The notes below the pieces were generated by a model. It was given only the letters and a program-made list of their open reading frames with translations, made no database searches and was not told the origin of the DNA. A stretch of DNA of 23,139 bases from JABCPE02 sp963530895. Its GTDB lineage: Bacteria > Bacteroidota > Bacteroidia > Flavobacteriales > Weeksellaceae. The DNA is taken from NCBI GenBank assembly GCA_963530895.1, contig CAUSFO010000019.1:1-23139 (forward strand), given 5' to 3'. Both the position numbers and the translations under genes were made by a program. Below, one piece after another: positions 1 through 7,296 of this stretch (the first letter of the stretch is position 1; each line of letters opens with the position of its first letter).

Positions 1-164
1 GTTGATGCCTTTTCTTTTTCGTAATCGATTTTTAATTTAGTAAGTTTTGTTTTTAATTCTAAAGCCTCTTTTTGTGCTTCTAATTCACTTACTCTTGCGT
101 TCTGTGTTCCGCAAGATACTACTAATACAGCTGCTAAAGCTGATGTTAATAATGATTTTTTCAT
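1..164 (-). CDS. Lipoprotein, N-terminal part (runs off left edge)
   Basis: The first 54 residues are visible. They begin with a short lipoprotein signal (MKKSLLTSALAAVLVVSC) with Cys18 as the likely lipidated residue and Gly at +2. After it comes a Glu/Lys/Leu-rich stretch (about residues 25-54) with a spacing that suggests a coiled coil. The start ATG is the complement of 162-164; a Bacteroidota -7 box lies about 45 bases upstream at 216-209. The function is not recognisable from this fragment. It is a small exported, probably membrane-anchored protein; a coiled-coil envelope lipoprotein is plausible but unproven. Confidence 0.75.
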   Translation of the reverse strand, partial: MKKSLLTSALAAVLVVSCGTQNARVSELEAQKEALELKTKLTKLKIDYEKEKAS

Positions 165-208
165 AAATTTCTATTTTTATTGATTATACTTTACATAAAT
201 CCAAGGTA

Positions 209-216
209 CAAAAGTA
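209..216 (-). promoter_or_regulatory. Bacteroidota -7 element for the left-edge lipoprotein
   Basis: On the minus strand this reads TACTTTTG, matching TAnnTTTG. I see no good TTTG at the -33 position, so only the -7 half is supported. Transcription would start near 204, about 40 bases before the lipoprotein ATG. Confidence 0.4.
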
Positions 217-271
217 ATAAATGATTTTGGAAATCGGGTAAAATCAAGTAAAAAAATCTACTTTTTTTATA

Positions 272-300
272 TAAAAAGCCACTTCAAAAAAAGTGGCTTT
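272..300 (-). terminator. Rho-independent terminator of the ABC-F gene
   Basis: A perfect 10-bp stem (275-284 with 291-300, AAAGCCACTT / AAGTGGCTTT) has a six-base loop. On the minus strand it is followed by a run of T, so it ends transcription of the gene whose stop is at 328. Together with the lipoprotein promoter it accounts for most of the gene-free stretch 165-327. Confidence 0.85.
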
Positions 301-327
301 GAAAATATAGTGAAATAAAATGGTTAA

Positions 328-1953
328 TTAACTGTACATTTGTTCTTTCAGTTCTTTTACTTTTTTGTCTTCAAGGTATTCATCGTAAGTCATTTCTCTG
401 TCGATGATTCCTTTTGGAGTGATTTCTATCACACGGTTACACACTGTTTGTAGCAACTCGTGGTCATGAGAAGAAATCAAGATATTTCCTTTGAAGTTCA
501 TCAAAGAGTTGTTAAGCGCTGTGATACTCTCCAAATCCAAGTGGTTGGTAGGTTCGTCCATTAGAAGGACATTGGCTTTTTGAAGCATCATTCGGCTGAA
601 CATGCATCGCATTTTTTCCCCTCCAGAAAGCACCGTAGAAGATTTAAGCGCTTCATCACCAGAAAAAAGCATTCTTCCTAAAAATCCTCTTACAAATTCT
701 TCATGTCTTTCCTCGTCATTTTTGGTAAATTGTCTTAGCCAATCTACTAGATTTAGATCTTTTTCTTGGAAATACTCCGTGTTGTCCAGCGGCATGTAGC
801 TTTGGTTAGTAGTTACGCCCCATTTGTATTCGCCTTTGGCAGGCGCTGTGCTTCCAGAAATCACTTGGAAAAACTCAGTAACTGCTAATGAGTTTTTAGA
901 GATTACAGCTACTTTATCCCCTTTTTTAAGGTTAAGATCTCCACCAGAAAGCAGGGTTTCTCCATCTTTTACAATTTCTAAACCTTTTATCTCTAAAATC
1001 TGGTCTCCCGCTTCTCTTTCCATTTCAAAAATGATGGCAGGATATCTTCTGGAAGAAGGCTTGATTTCTTCGATGTTTAGTTTGTCAATCATTTTCTTTC
1101 TTGCTGTAGCTTGTTTCGCTTTCGCTACATTGGAACTAAATCTCGCGATGAAGTCCTGCAATTCTTTTTTCTTCTCTTCAGCTTTTTTGTTGGCTTGTTG
1201 TCTTTGTCTCGTTGCCAGCTGAGAAGCCTGATACCAGAAAGAATAGTTCCCTGTATAAAGGTTTAGTTTTGAATAGTCTAAGTCACCGATGTGCGTGCAG
1301 ACAGCATCCAAGAAGTGACGGTCGTGAGATACCACAATCACTGTGTTTTCATAATCAGCAAGGAAATCTTCCAGCCAAGAAATAGTGTCAATATCAAGGT
1401 CGTTGGTAGGCTCGTCGAGAATCAAAACATCTGGATTTCCGAATAAAGCCTGAGCCAATAGCACTTTTACTTTGTCTTTGTTTTCTAGCTCGGACATCAT
1501 TTGGTAGTGCATATCTTCTTTTATCCCTACATTGGAAAGCATGGTCTGTGCATCTGCTTCGGCATTCCATCCTCCCATTTCATCGTAGATTACTCCAAGT
1601 TCGCCAGCCTTTATTCCATCTTCATCAGAGAAGTCTGGTTTTGCGTAGAGAGCATCCATTTCTTCTTTGATTTCGAATAATTTTTTATTCCCACGAAGAA
1701 CCGTTTCCAAAACCGTAAACTGGTCATAAGCAAAGTGGTCTTGCTCCAAAACAGACATTCTCTTACCTGGTTCCAGTGTTACATGCCCTGTGGTAGGCTC
1801 TTGTTTTCCTGTCAATATTTTTAGGAAAGTAGATTTTCCAGCTCCATTTGCTCCGATGATTCCGTAGCAGTTCCCTTTGGTAAACATGATATTTACCTCG
1901 TCAAAAAGCACTCTTTTCCCAAATTGTAGTGATAAATTAGATACTGTTAGCAT
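328..1953 (-). CDS. ABC-F family ATPase, YbiT type
   Basis: A 541-residue soluble protein with two ABC ATPase domains and no membrane segments. ABC-F proteins bind the ribosomal E site and help translation, and some protect against antibiotics; order and motif pattern here resemble E. coli YbiT. Domain 1 has an intact Walker A (GANGAGKST, 34-42), Walker B with catalytic Glu181 and switch His210, but its signature is replaced by SELENKD (about 154-160). A charged linker spans about 241-300. Domain 2 has an intact signature (LSGGEK, 442-447), Walker B (DEPTNHLD, 466-473) and switch His496, but its Walker A is replaced by ISKNSLAVTE (351-360), with Val358 where the Lys should be. Only one composite ATP site should therefore hydrolyse. 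I start at 1953 because an upstream in-frame start at 2025 would overlap asnA and the promoters and adds a non-homologous hydrophobic piece. No drug-resistance role can be inferred. Confidence 0.92.
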   Translation of the reverse strand: MLTVSNLSLQFGKRVLFDEVNIMFTKGNCYGIIGANGAGKSTFLKILTGKQEPTTGHVTLEPGKRMSVLEQDHFAYDQFTVLETVLRGNKKLFEIKEEMDALYAKPDFSDEDGIKAGELGVIYDEMGGWNAEADAQTMLSNVGIKEDMHYQMMSELENKDKVKVLLAQALFGNPDVLILDEPTNDLDIDTISWLEDFLADYENTVIVVSHDRHFLDAVCTHIGDLDYSKLNLYTGNYSFWYQASQLATRQRQQANKKAEEKKKELQDFIARFSSNVAKAKQATARKKMIDKLNIEEIKPSSRRYPAIIFEMEREAGDQILEIKGLEIVKDGETLLSGGDLNLKKGDKVAVISKNSLAVTEFFQVISGSTAPAKGEYKWGVTTNQSYMPLDNTEYFQEKDLNLVDWLRQFTKNDEERHEEFVRGFLGRMLFSGDEALKSSTVLSGGEKMRCMFSRMMLQKANVLLMDEPTNHLDLESITALNNSLMNFKGNILISSHDHELLQTVCNRVIEITPKGIIDREMTYDEYLEDKKVKELKEQMYS

Positions 1954-1961
1954 TATTTCTG

Positions 1962-1980
1962 TAAATTTGTCGCAAAAATA
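1962..1980. promoter_or_regulatory. Face-to-face -7 boxes of asnA and the ABC-F gene
   Basis: Only 47 bases separate the two divergent start codons. TAAATTTG at 1962-1969 matches the -7 consensus for asnA (plus). TATTTTTG on the minus strand at 1980-1973 matches it for the ABC-F gene. The boxes are three bases apart and point toward each other, so the transcripts would overlap by a few bases at their 5' ends. The -33 elements are weak for both. Confidence 0.5.
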
Positions 1981-2000
1981 CAAAAAAAATAGCAGTAAAA

Positions 2001-3038
2001 ATGAGTTATTTGATAAATACCCCAAACTATAAGTCTATTTTGAATTTACAACAGACAGAATTGGGGATACAAAAGATAAAAGATTTTTTTCAAGCCAATT
2101 TGTCAGCAGAGCTTAGACTGCGTAGAGTAACGGCGCCGCTTTTTGTTTTAAGAGGGATGGGACTAAATGATGATTTGAGCGGAAAGGAGAGAGCTGTAAA
2201 TTTCCCTATAAAAGATATGGATGAAGCTCGTGCAGAGGTTGTACATTCATTAGCAAAGTGGAAAAGAGTCATGCTTGCAGATTATAATGTAGATGAGGGA
2301 TATGGTATATATACGGATATGAATGCCATTCGTGCAGATGAGGAGCTTGGGAATATGCATTCTCTATATGTAGACCAGTGGGACTGGGAAATGGCTATTT
2401 CAGAAAAAGACAGAACGGTCGCATTCCTAAAATCCGTGGTTAAAAGAATTTACGCTTCATTTTTAAGAACAGAATATTTAGTGAATGAGGCTTTCCCAGA
2501 GCTGAAACCTATGCTTCCGAGAGAAATATATTTTATACATTCGGAAGAACTTTTACAAAAATATCCTGACCTGTCTCCAAAAGAAAGAGAAAGAGAAATC
2601 GCAAAAGAATATAAAGCTGTATTTATAATAGGTATAGGCGGAAAACTTAGCAATGGAGAAAAACACGACTATAGAGCGCCAGACTATGATGACTGGGTGA
2701 CGGCGAATGAAGATGGATTTTTAGGGCTGAATGGAGATATTCTCCTTTGGAATCCTGTGCTCAATGTGCCGTTTGAGATTTCATCAATGGGAATTCGTGT
2801 TGATAAAAATTCATTAGAAAAACAACTTCAAATAGAAGATAAAGAAGACAGGAAAGAACTTTATTTTCATAAAAGATTGCTGAACAATGAATTACCTCTC
2901 ACGATAGGAGGCGGTATAGGGCAGTCTCGTTTGTGTATGTTTTTGCTGCAAAAAGCGCATATCGGTGAAATTCAGGCAAGTATATGGCCAGAAGAAATGA
3001 GAGAAAAATGCAAAGCACATAATATTCCTCTAATCTAA
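2001..3038 (+). CDS. asnA: Aspartate--ammonia ligase (AsnA-type asparagine synthetase)
   Basis: This 345-residue enzyme makes asparagine from aspartate, ammonia and ATP in the cytoplasm. It belongs to the fold of class II aminoacyl-tRNA synthetases. Family blocks are clear along the length: DDLSGKERAVNF, EVVHSLAKWKR, HSLYVDQWDWE, an AVFIIGIGGKLSNG block, RAPDYDDW, LNGDILLWNPV, SSMGIRVD and the C-terminal GGGIGQSRLCMFLLQ. The length is close to that of E. coli AsnA (330). The start at 2001 fits a weak A-rich leader. smpB follows after 14 bases, so the two probably share one transcript; the pairing looks like convenience rather than shared function. Confidence 0.96.
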   Translation: MSYLINTPNYKSILNLQQTELGIQKIKDFFQANLSAELRLRRVTAPLFVLRGMGLNDDLSGKERAVNFPIKDMDEARAEVVHSLAKWKRVMLADYNVDEGYGIYTDMNAIRADEELGNMHSLYVDQWDWEMAISEKDRTVAFLKSVVKRIYASFLRTEYLVNEAFPELKPMLPREIYFIHSEELLQKYPDLSPKEREREIAKEYKAVFIIGIGGKLSNGEKHDYRAPDYDDWVTANEDGFLGLNGDILLWNPVLNVPFEISSMGIRVDKNSLEKQLQIEDKEDRKELYFHKRLLNNELPLTIGGGIGQSRLCMFLLQKAHIGEIQASIWPEEMREKCKAHNIPLI

Positions 3039-3052
3039 AAAATTCTAAAATT

Positions 3053-3511
3053 ATGAGTAAAACTAAAAATATAAATATTCTTAATAAAAGAGCCAGATTT
3101 GAATATGAAATCTTGGAAGAGTACGAGGCTGGGATAGTGCTTACAGGAACTGAAATAAAGTCCATTCGCCTTTCCAAAGCTTCTATAACGGAAAGTTTTT
3201 GTGAGTTTATAAATGAAGAACTTTTTGTAATCAATATGAGTATAGAAGAGTATAAATTTGGGACTTTCTATAATCATAAAGTAAAAAGAGAACGAAAACT
3301 TTTACTGCATTCCCAAGAGCTTGAAAAACTCGCTAAAAAGGTGAAAGATGTAGGAAATACGATAGTTCCGCTAAGGCTCTATATCAACGAAAAAGGCAAG
3401 GCAAAACTGAAGATTGCACTAGCGCGAGGAAAGAAATTATTTGATAAAAGAGAGACAATAAAAGAAAGAGAAAACAAGAGAAATTTAGATAGAATCAAGA
3501 AGAATTTTTAA
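3053..3511 (+). CDS. smpB: SsrA-binding protein SmpB
   Basis: A 152-residue basic protein that carries tmRNA to stalled ribosomes for trans-translation. Visible family features are the N-terminal NKRARFEYEILEEYEAGIVLTGTEIKSIR block, the YKFGTFYNHKVKRERKLLLH block, the PLRLYINEKGKAKLKIALARGKKLFDKRE block and a Lys/Arg-rich tail that should fold in the decoding centre. Length is normal. It lies 14 bases after asnA and probably depends on its promoter. No terminator is visible after the stop; the next promoter begins six bases downstream. Confidence 0.97.
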   Translation: MSKTKNINILNKRARFEYEILEEYEAGIVLTGTEIKSIRLSKASITESFCEFINEELFVINMSIEEYKFGTFYNHKVKRERKLLLHSQELEKLAKKVKDVGNTIVPLRLYINEKGKAKLKIALARGKKLFDKRETIKERENKRNLDRIKKNF

Positions 3512-3516
3512 ATTTT

Positions 3517-3548
3517 TTTGGCAATATTGTTTTTTTTTGTTATTTTTG
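3517..3548 (+). promoter_or_regulatory. Strong promoter of the OmpA-family gene
   Basis: TTTG at 3517-3520, a 20-base spacer, then TATTTTTG at 3541-3548: a full match to the Bacteroidota sigma consensus. The spacer is T-rich. Transcription should start near 3553, giving a leader of about 48 bases, AT-rich and A-rich before the ATG, as in highly expressed Bacteroidota genes. Confidence 0.7.
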
Positions 3549-3600
3549 TCTCCAATATCCAAAATTTAATTATAAAAATTTAAATTATATTAATCATTCT

Positions 3601-5076
3601 ATGAAAAATCTAAAATTAGGAATCACAGCTTTAGCTCTTACAGTAGCTACTTCTGTGTCTGCTCAAACAACTGAGAATAAGTGGTTGATAGGAGTAGGGG
3701 CTCATGGAGTAAACCATGCTGCGATTAATGGAGAATTTGGTGAATCAATAAAAAATCTTCGCGCGGCATTTACTCTTAATAATTACACAATTACTCCACC
3801 ATTGTCTAAATTGACAGTTGCGAGAAACTTAAACAAGTATTTTGTTGTAGACTGGCAGACATCAGTGGGGAATGTGGACAACAAAAGAATTCGTCCAAAT
3901 TTAAGCGGAGTTGAAGGACAAATTATGGATAAAGAATTTTTCTTGATGACAGGTCTTGGTCTTCAATTTAAATTCAACGGTCTTTGGAATGAAAACTCTT
4001 GGTTTGACCCATATGTGAGAGTTGGTGCTAACTATCTAAGACACGACTACAGCAACTCTGAAAGAGCATACAACAAAGAAGGAGGATTCATGAAAGCTGA
4101 CCACTTCGCAGCAAACGGAGGTTTGGGTATCAACTTCTGGATTACTAAAAACTTCGGTATTGGTGTTCAACAAGACTATGTAGTAACTCCATTCGAGAAA
4201 ACTACAATCTCTGACTTCTGGCAATCTTCAGCTACATTGAACTTTAGATTCGGAAATACAGATAGAGATAAAGATGGTATCAAAGATAAAGATGATGCTT
4301 GTCCAGATGTATTCGGTCTTGCTCAGTTCAACGGATGTCCTGATACAGATGGTGACGGAGTTCAAGATTCAGAAGACAACTGTCCAGAAGTAGCTGGTCC
4401 AGTTGAAAATCAAGGATGTCCTTGGCCAGATACAGATGGTGATGGAGTTCTTGATAAAGATGATGAGTGTCCAGAAGTAGCAGGTCCAGCTGAAAACAAA
4501 GGATGCCCATGGAAAGATACAGATAATGATGGAGTTCTTGACAAAGATGATGCTTGTCCAGAAGTTCCAGGATTACCAGAATACAACGGATGTCCTAAGC
4601 CAGCTGATGTATTTGCTCTTGAAGCAACAGGTGCATTGAAAGGTATTACATTTGACTTCGGTAAGGCTGTAATCAGCAAGTCTTCTTACTCTAAATTAGA
4701 CCAAGCTGCTGAAGTAATCAAGTCTTCTAATGGAGGTACATTCTTGATTACAGGTCATACTGATAAAAAAGGTAATGATGCTTACAACTTGAAACTTTCT
4801 AGAGAAAGAGCTGCAGCAGTAGTTAGAGCTCTTGAAGAAAGAGGTGTAGCTGATTCACAGTTGAAATCTACAGGTGTAGGATCAAGAGATGCGGTAGTTC
4901 CTGCAACAGCATCAAATGAAGAAAGAGAAGCTGATAGAAAAGTAGTAGTAGAAGCTATTAATGGTGAAGCATGGGAAGCATTGAAAAAATCAGATCTTCC
5001 TGTAGTTAGCAAAAAGCTTGTTAAAAAACCAGCTAAAAAAGGAACTGGTAAAAAACCAGTAGGTAAAAAGAAATAA
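3601..5076 (+). CDS. OmpA-family outer membrane protein with thrombospondin type 3 repeats
   Basis: 491 residues. A signal peptide ends near Ala21 (SVSA-Q). Residues 22 to about 218 look like an outer membrane beta-barrel, ending in LNFRFGN. Residues 221 to about 340 contain four calcium-binding type repeats of the form DxDxDGxxDxxDxCP, each with paired cysteines. Residues about 345-455 are an OmpA C-terminal domain that binds peptidoglycan; GHTDKKGNDAYN and LSRERAAAVVRAL hold the conserved Asp and Arg. The last 30 residues are very basic, ending in KKPAKKGTGKKPVGKKK, which is not part of the usual OmpA fold. Codon use is strongly biased, and with the promoter and terminator this suggests a major envelope protein made from a single-gene transcript. 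Similar proteins in this family are often called OmpA or P60. Confidence 0.93.
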   Translation: MKNLKLGITALALTVATSVSAQTTENKWLIGVGAHGVNHAAINGEFGESIKNLRAAFTLNNYTITPPLSKLTVARNLNKYFVVDWQTSVGNVDNKRIRPNLSGVEGQIMDKEFFLMTGLGLQFKFNGLWNENSWFDPYVRVGANYLRHDYSNSERAYNKEGGFMKADHFAANGGLGINFWITKNFGIGVQQDYVVTPFEKTTISDFWQSSATLNFRFGNTDRDKDGIKDKDDACPDVFGLAQFNGCPDTDGDGVQDSEDNCPEVAGPVENQGCPWPDTDGDGVLDKDDECPEVAGPAENKGCPWKDTDNDGVLDKDDACPEVPGLPEYNGCPKPADVFALEATGALKGITFDFGKAVISKSSYSKLDQAAEVIKSSNGGTFLITGHTDKKGNDAYNLKLSRERAAAVVRALEERGVADSQLKSTGVGSRDAVVPATASNEEREADRKVVVEAINGEAWEALKKSDLPVVSKKLVKKPAKKGTGKKPVGKKK

Positions 5077-5091
5077 TAAAATTTCTTAATA

Positions 5092-5124
5092 AAAAATACT
5101 CCTAGATTTCTAGGGGTATTTTTT
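5092..5124 (+). terminator. Terminator of the OmpA-family gene
   Basis: A 14-bp stem (5092-5105 with 5110-5123) with one G-T wobble and a four-base loop. The core is CTCCTAG / CTAGGGG; the stem ends in a T run. Confidence 0.88.
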
Positions 5125-5146
5125 ATTCATTTTGGAAATTAATTGT

Positions 5147-5154
5147 TATTTTTG
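5147..5154 (+). promoter_or_regulatory. -7 element of the yebC-family gene
   Basis: TATTTTTG fits TAnnTTTG and lies 23 bases before the ATG at 5178. A TTTG at 5131-5134 is too close (12 bases) to be a standard -33 box. Confidence 0.45.
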
Positions 5155-5177
5155 TGTTCTGAAAAAAATCAATATTT

Positions 5178-5918
5178 ATGGGACGCGCATTTGAATATAG
5201 AAAAGCATCTAAATTGGCTCGTTGGGATAAAATGGCCAAAACATTCTCTAAAATAGGAAAAGACATCGCTTTGGCAGTAAAAGCAGGAGGGCCAGATCCA
5301 GATTCTAACCCAGCTCTGCGCCGTTGTATACAGAATGCAAAGGGGGCTAACATGCCGAAAGACAATGTAGAAAGAGCAATAAAAAAAGCGAGTGGAGCAG
5401 ATGCAGAGAACTATGAAGAGGTAACATATGAAGGCTATGGACAGGGAGGAGTTGCGTTTTTTGTCGAATGTACCACGAATAATACAACTCGAACAGTAGC
5501 AAATGTAAGAGCTATCTTTAATAAATTTGAGGGGAATTTAGGGAAAAATGGAGAGTTGGCTTTTATTTTTGATAGAAAAGGAATTTTCACAATAGAAAAA
5601 ACTAAAATCACCATAGACTGGGATGAGTTTGAAATGGAAATGATAGATGGAGGAGCAGAGGAAATAGACCAAGATGAGGAAGAAGTAATGATTACTACTG
5701 CTTTTGAGGATTTTGGGGCATTGTCTCATAAGTTGGATGAAATGGGAATAGAAGCGAAAAGCGCTGAATTACAGAGAATTCCAAACATAACAAAAGAAGT
5801 AAATGAAGAGCAGTTCAAAGCAAATATGAAAATGCTGGAGCGCTTTGAGGAAGATGATGATGTACAGAATGTCTACCATAATATGGAGATGACAGATGAT
5901 TTGTTAAGTAAAATTTAA
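5178..5918 (+). CDS. YebC/PmpR/TACO1-family protein
   Basis: A 246-residue cytoplasmic protein. The N-terminal signature is present (MGRAFEYRKASKLARWDKMAKTFSKIGKDI begins it), then GGPDPDSNPALRRCIQNAKGANMPKDNVERAIKKA and YEGYGQGGVAFFVECTTNNTTRTVANVR, which define the family. The family was long annotated as a transcription regulator; mitochondrial TACO1 and more recent bacterial work point to a role in translation. The C-terminal half is acidic (runs of Asp/Glu around 158-168 and 224-231). It is flanked by its own promoter and terminator, so it is probably monocistronic. Family membership is certain; the molecular role is less so. Confidence 0.94.
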   Translation: MGRAFEYRKASKLARWDKMAKTFSKIGKDIALAVKAGGPDPDSNPALRRCIQNAKGANMPKDNVERAIKKASGADAENYEEVTYEGYGQGGVAFFVECTTNNTTRTVANVRAIFNKFEGNLGKNGELAFIFDRKGIFTIEKTKITIDWDEFEMEMIDGGAEEIDQDEEEVMITTAFEDFGALSHKLDEMGIEAKSAELQRIPNITKEVNEEQFKANMKMLERFEEDDDVQNVYHNMEMTDDLLSKI

Positions 5919-5929
5919 TATTATAATAG

Positions 5930-5965
5930 AAAAGGGGTTCAGAATAAAATTTTGAATCCTTTTTT
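5930..5965 (+). terminator. Terminator of the yebC-family gene
   Basis: A 12-bp stem (5930-5941 with 5953-5964) with two G-T wobbles, an 11-base loop and a T run. Its tail runs into the -33 box of hflX. Confidence 0.75.
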
Positions 5966-5969
5966 GTGT

Positions 5970-6000
5970 TTTGTATAAGATGTTTAATTTATTACCTTTG
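5970..6000 (+). promoter_or_regulatory. hflX promoter, giving a leaderless mRNA
   Basis: TTTG at 5970-5973, a 19-base spacer, then TACCTTTG at 5993-6000. Only four bases (CTCT) separate the box from the ATG at 6005, so the transcript should start at or within a base or two of the start codon. Confidence 0.65.
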
Positions 6001-6004
6001 CTCT

Positions 6005-7219
6005 ATGTTAGAAAAAAAGGAACATATTTACGAAAATGCCGTTTTGGTAGGTCTGATAACAAAAGACCAAGATGAGGAAAAACTCACCGAATATATGGAT
6101 GAACTGGAGTTTTTGGCTTATACAGCTGGGGCTACGGTGAAAAAAAGATTTACACAAAAACTTTCTCAGCCTGATTCCAGAACTTTTGTGGGGAAAGGAA
6201 AAGTGGAAGAAATCAAACTTTTTTTGGAAGAGAATGAGATAGGAACGGTTATTTTTGATGATGAACTTTCTCCTTCGCAGTTGAAAAACTTGGAAAGAGA
6301 ATTAGAGGTTAAAATTCTTGACCGAACAAACCTTATTCTTGATATTTTTGCTCAAAGAGCTCAGACTTCTTATGCGAGAACTCAGGTGGAACTTGCTCAG
6401 TATGAGTATCTTTTGCCAAGACTTACAAGGATGTGGACCCACCTAGAGAGACAGCGAGGAGGAATCGGGATGAGAGGGCCTGGGGAGACAGAGATAGAAA
6501 CGGATAGGCGTATTATCCGTGATAGGATTTCACTTTTAAAGGAGAAATTAAAAACCATCGATAAACAGATGGCTACACAGAGAAACAATCGAGGAAAGAT
6601 GGTAAGGGTTGCCTTGGTGGGTTATACCAATGTAGGAAAATCTACACTTATGAATGCTCTTTCTAAATCGGATGTTTTTGCGGAGAATAAACTTTTTGCT
6701 ACTTTGGATACTACGGTGAGAAAAGTAGTTATCGGGAATTTGCCGTTCCTTCTTACAGATACGGTTGGTTTTATCCGAAAACTGCCAACTCAGTTGGTGG
6801 AGTCTTTTAAATCTACTCTTGATGAGGTTCGTGAAGCAGATTTACTACTGCATGTGGTGGATGTTTCGCACGAAAGTTTTGAAGATCATATCAGTTCTGT
6901 GAATCAGATTTTGCAGGAAATCAATGCTCATCAGAAACCGATGGTGATGATTTTCAATAAAATAGATGATTTTTCTTATGAAAAAAAGGATGAAGATGAC
7001 CTGACACCATCTACGAAGAAAAATATTTCTCTCGATGAGTGGAAGCGCACATGGATGGCAAAATCTAAACACCCAACGGTTTTTATCTCTGCGATTACTA
7101 AAGAGAATTTTCCAGAGATGAAAAAACTGATTTATGATGAGGTGCACAAGATTCATATTTCTCGTTTCCCTTATAATGATTTTCTTTTTGAATATTTTGA
7201 TGATGAGGATGAGAAATAA
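6005..7219 (+). CDS. hflX: Ribosome-associated GTPase HflX
   Basis: 404 residues. HflX binds the 50S subunit and splits or rescues stalled ribosomes, notably after stress. Visible parts: an N-terminal HflX domain with the FVGKGKVEE and DDELSPSQLKNLE blocks, the family signature GGIGMRGPGETEIETDRR, then the GTPase domain with G1 GYTNVGKST (206-214), G3 DTVGFI (from Asp252), and G4 NKID (from Asn318). Between G4 and the SAIT segment is a charged insertion of about 45 residues. I use the ATG at 6005; an upstream GTG at 5966 would lie inside the promoter and adds an unrelated hydrophobic stretch. It stands alone between terminators. Confidence 0.96.
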   Translation: MLEKKEHIYENAVLVGLITKDQDEEKLTEYMDELEFLAYTAGATVKKRFTQKLSQPDSRTFVGKGKVEEIKLFLEENEIGTVIFDDELSPSQLKNLERELEVKILDRTNLILDIFAQRAQTSYARTQVELAQYEYLLPRLTRMWTHLERQRGGIGMRGPGETEIETDRRIIRDRISLLKEKLKTIDKQMATQRNNRGKMVRVALVGYTNVGKSTLMNALSKSDVFAENKLFATLDTTVRKVVIGNLPFLLTDTVGFIRKLPTQLVESFKSTLDEVREADLLLHVVDVSHESFEDHISSVNQILQEINAHQKPMVMIFNKIDDFSYEKKDEDDLTPSTKKNISLDEWKRTWMAKSKHPTVFISAITKENFPEMKKLIYDEVHKIHISRFPYNDFLFEYFDDEDEK

Positions 7220-7244
7220 ACTTCGGATTTTTGAAATAAAAAAT

Positions 7245-7275
7245 AAAACCTTGCCTATTAAAGGCAAGGTTTTTT
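7245..7275. terminator. Bidirectional terminator between hflX and dnaJ
   Basis: A perfect 12-bp stem (7245-7256 with 7262-7273) with a five-base loop. T runs lie on the 3' side of both strands, so it serves the two converging genes. Confidence 0.92.
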
Positions 7276-7296
7276 CTATTTGAATAGAGATATTAT

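Noticed and set aside
824..1222. 132-codon plus-strand ORF inside the ABC-F gene
   Set aside because: Shadow of the real gene: Ser/Leu/Phe-rich, with no homology or signals.
4261..4620. Short DNA repeats that might suggest a CRISPR-like array
   Set aside because: The repeats are in frame and encode the thrombospondin type 3 units of the OmpA-family protein; the spacing follows protein units.
5966..6004. GTG start for hflX at 5966
   Set aside because: It lies upstream of and within the promoter boxes, and the added residues do not resemble HflX.
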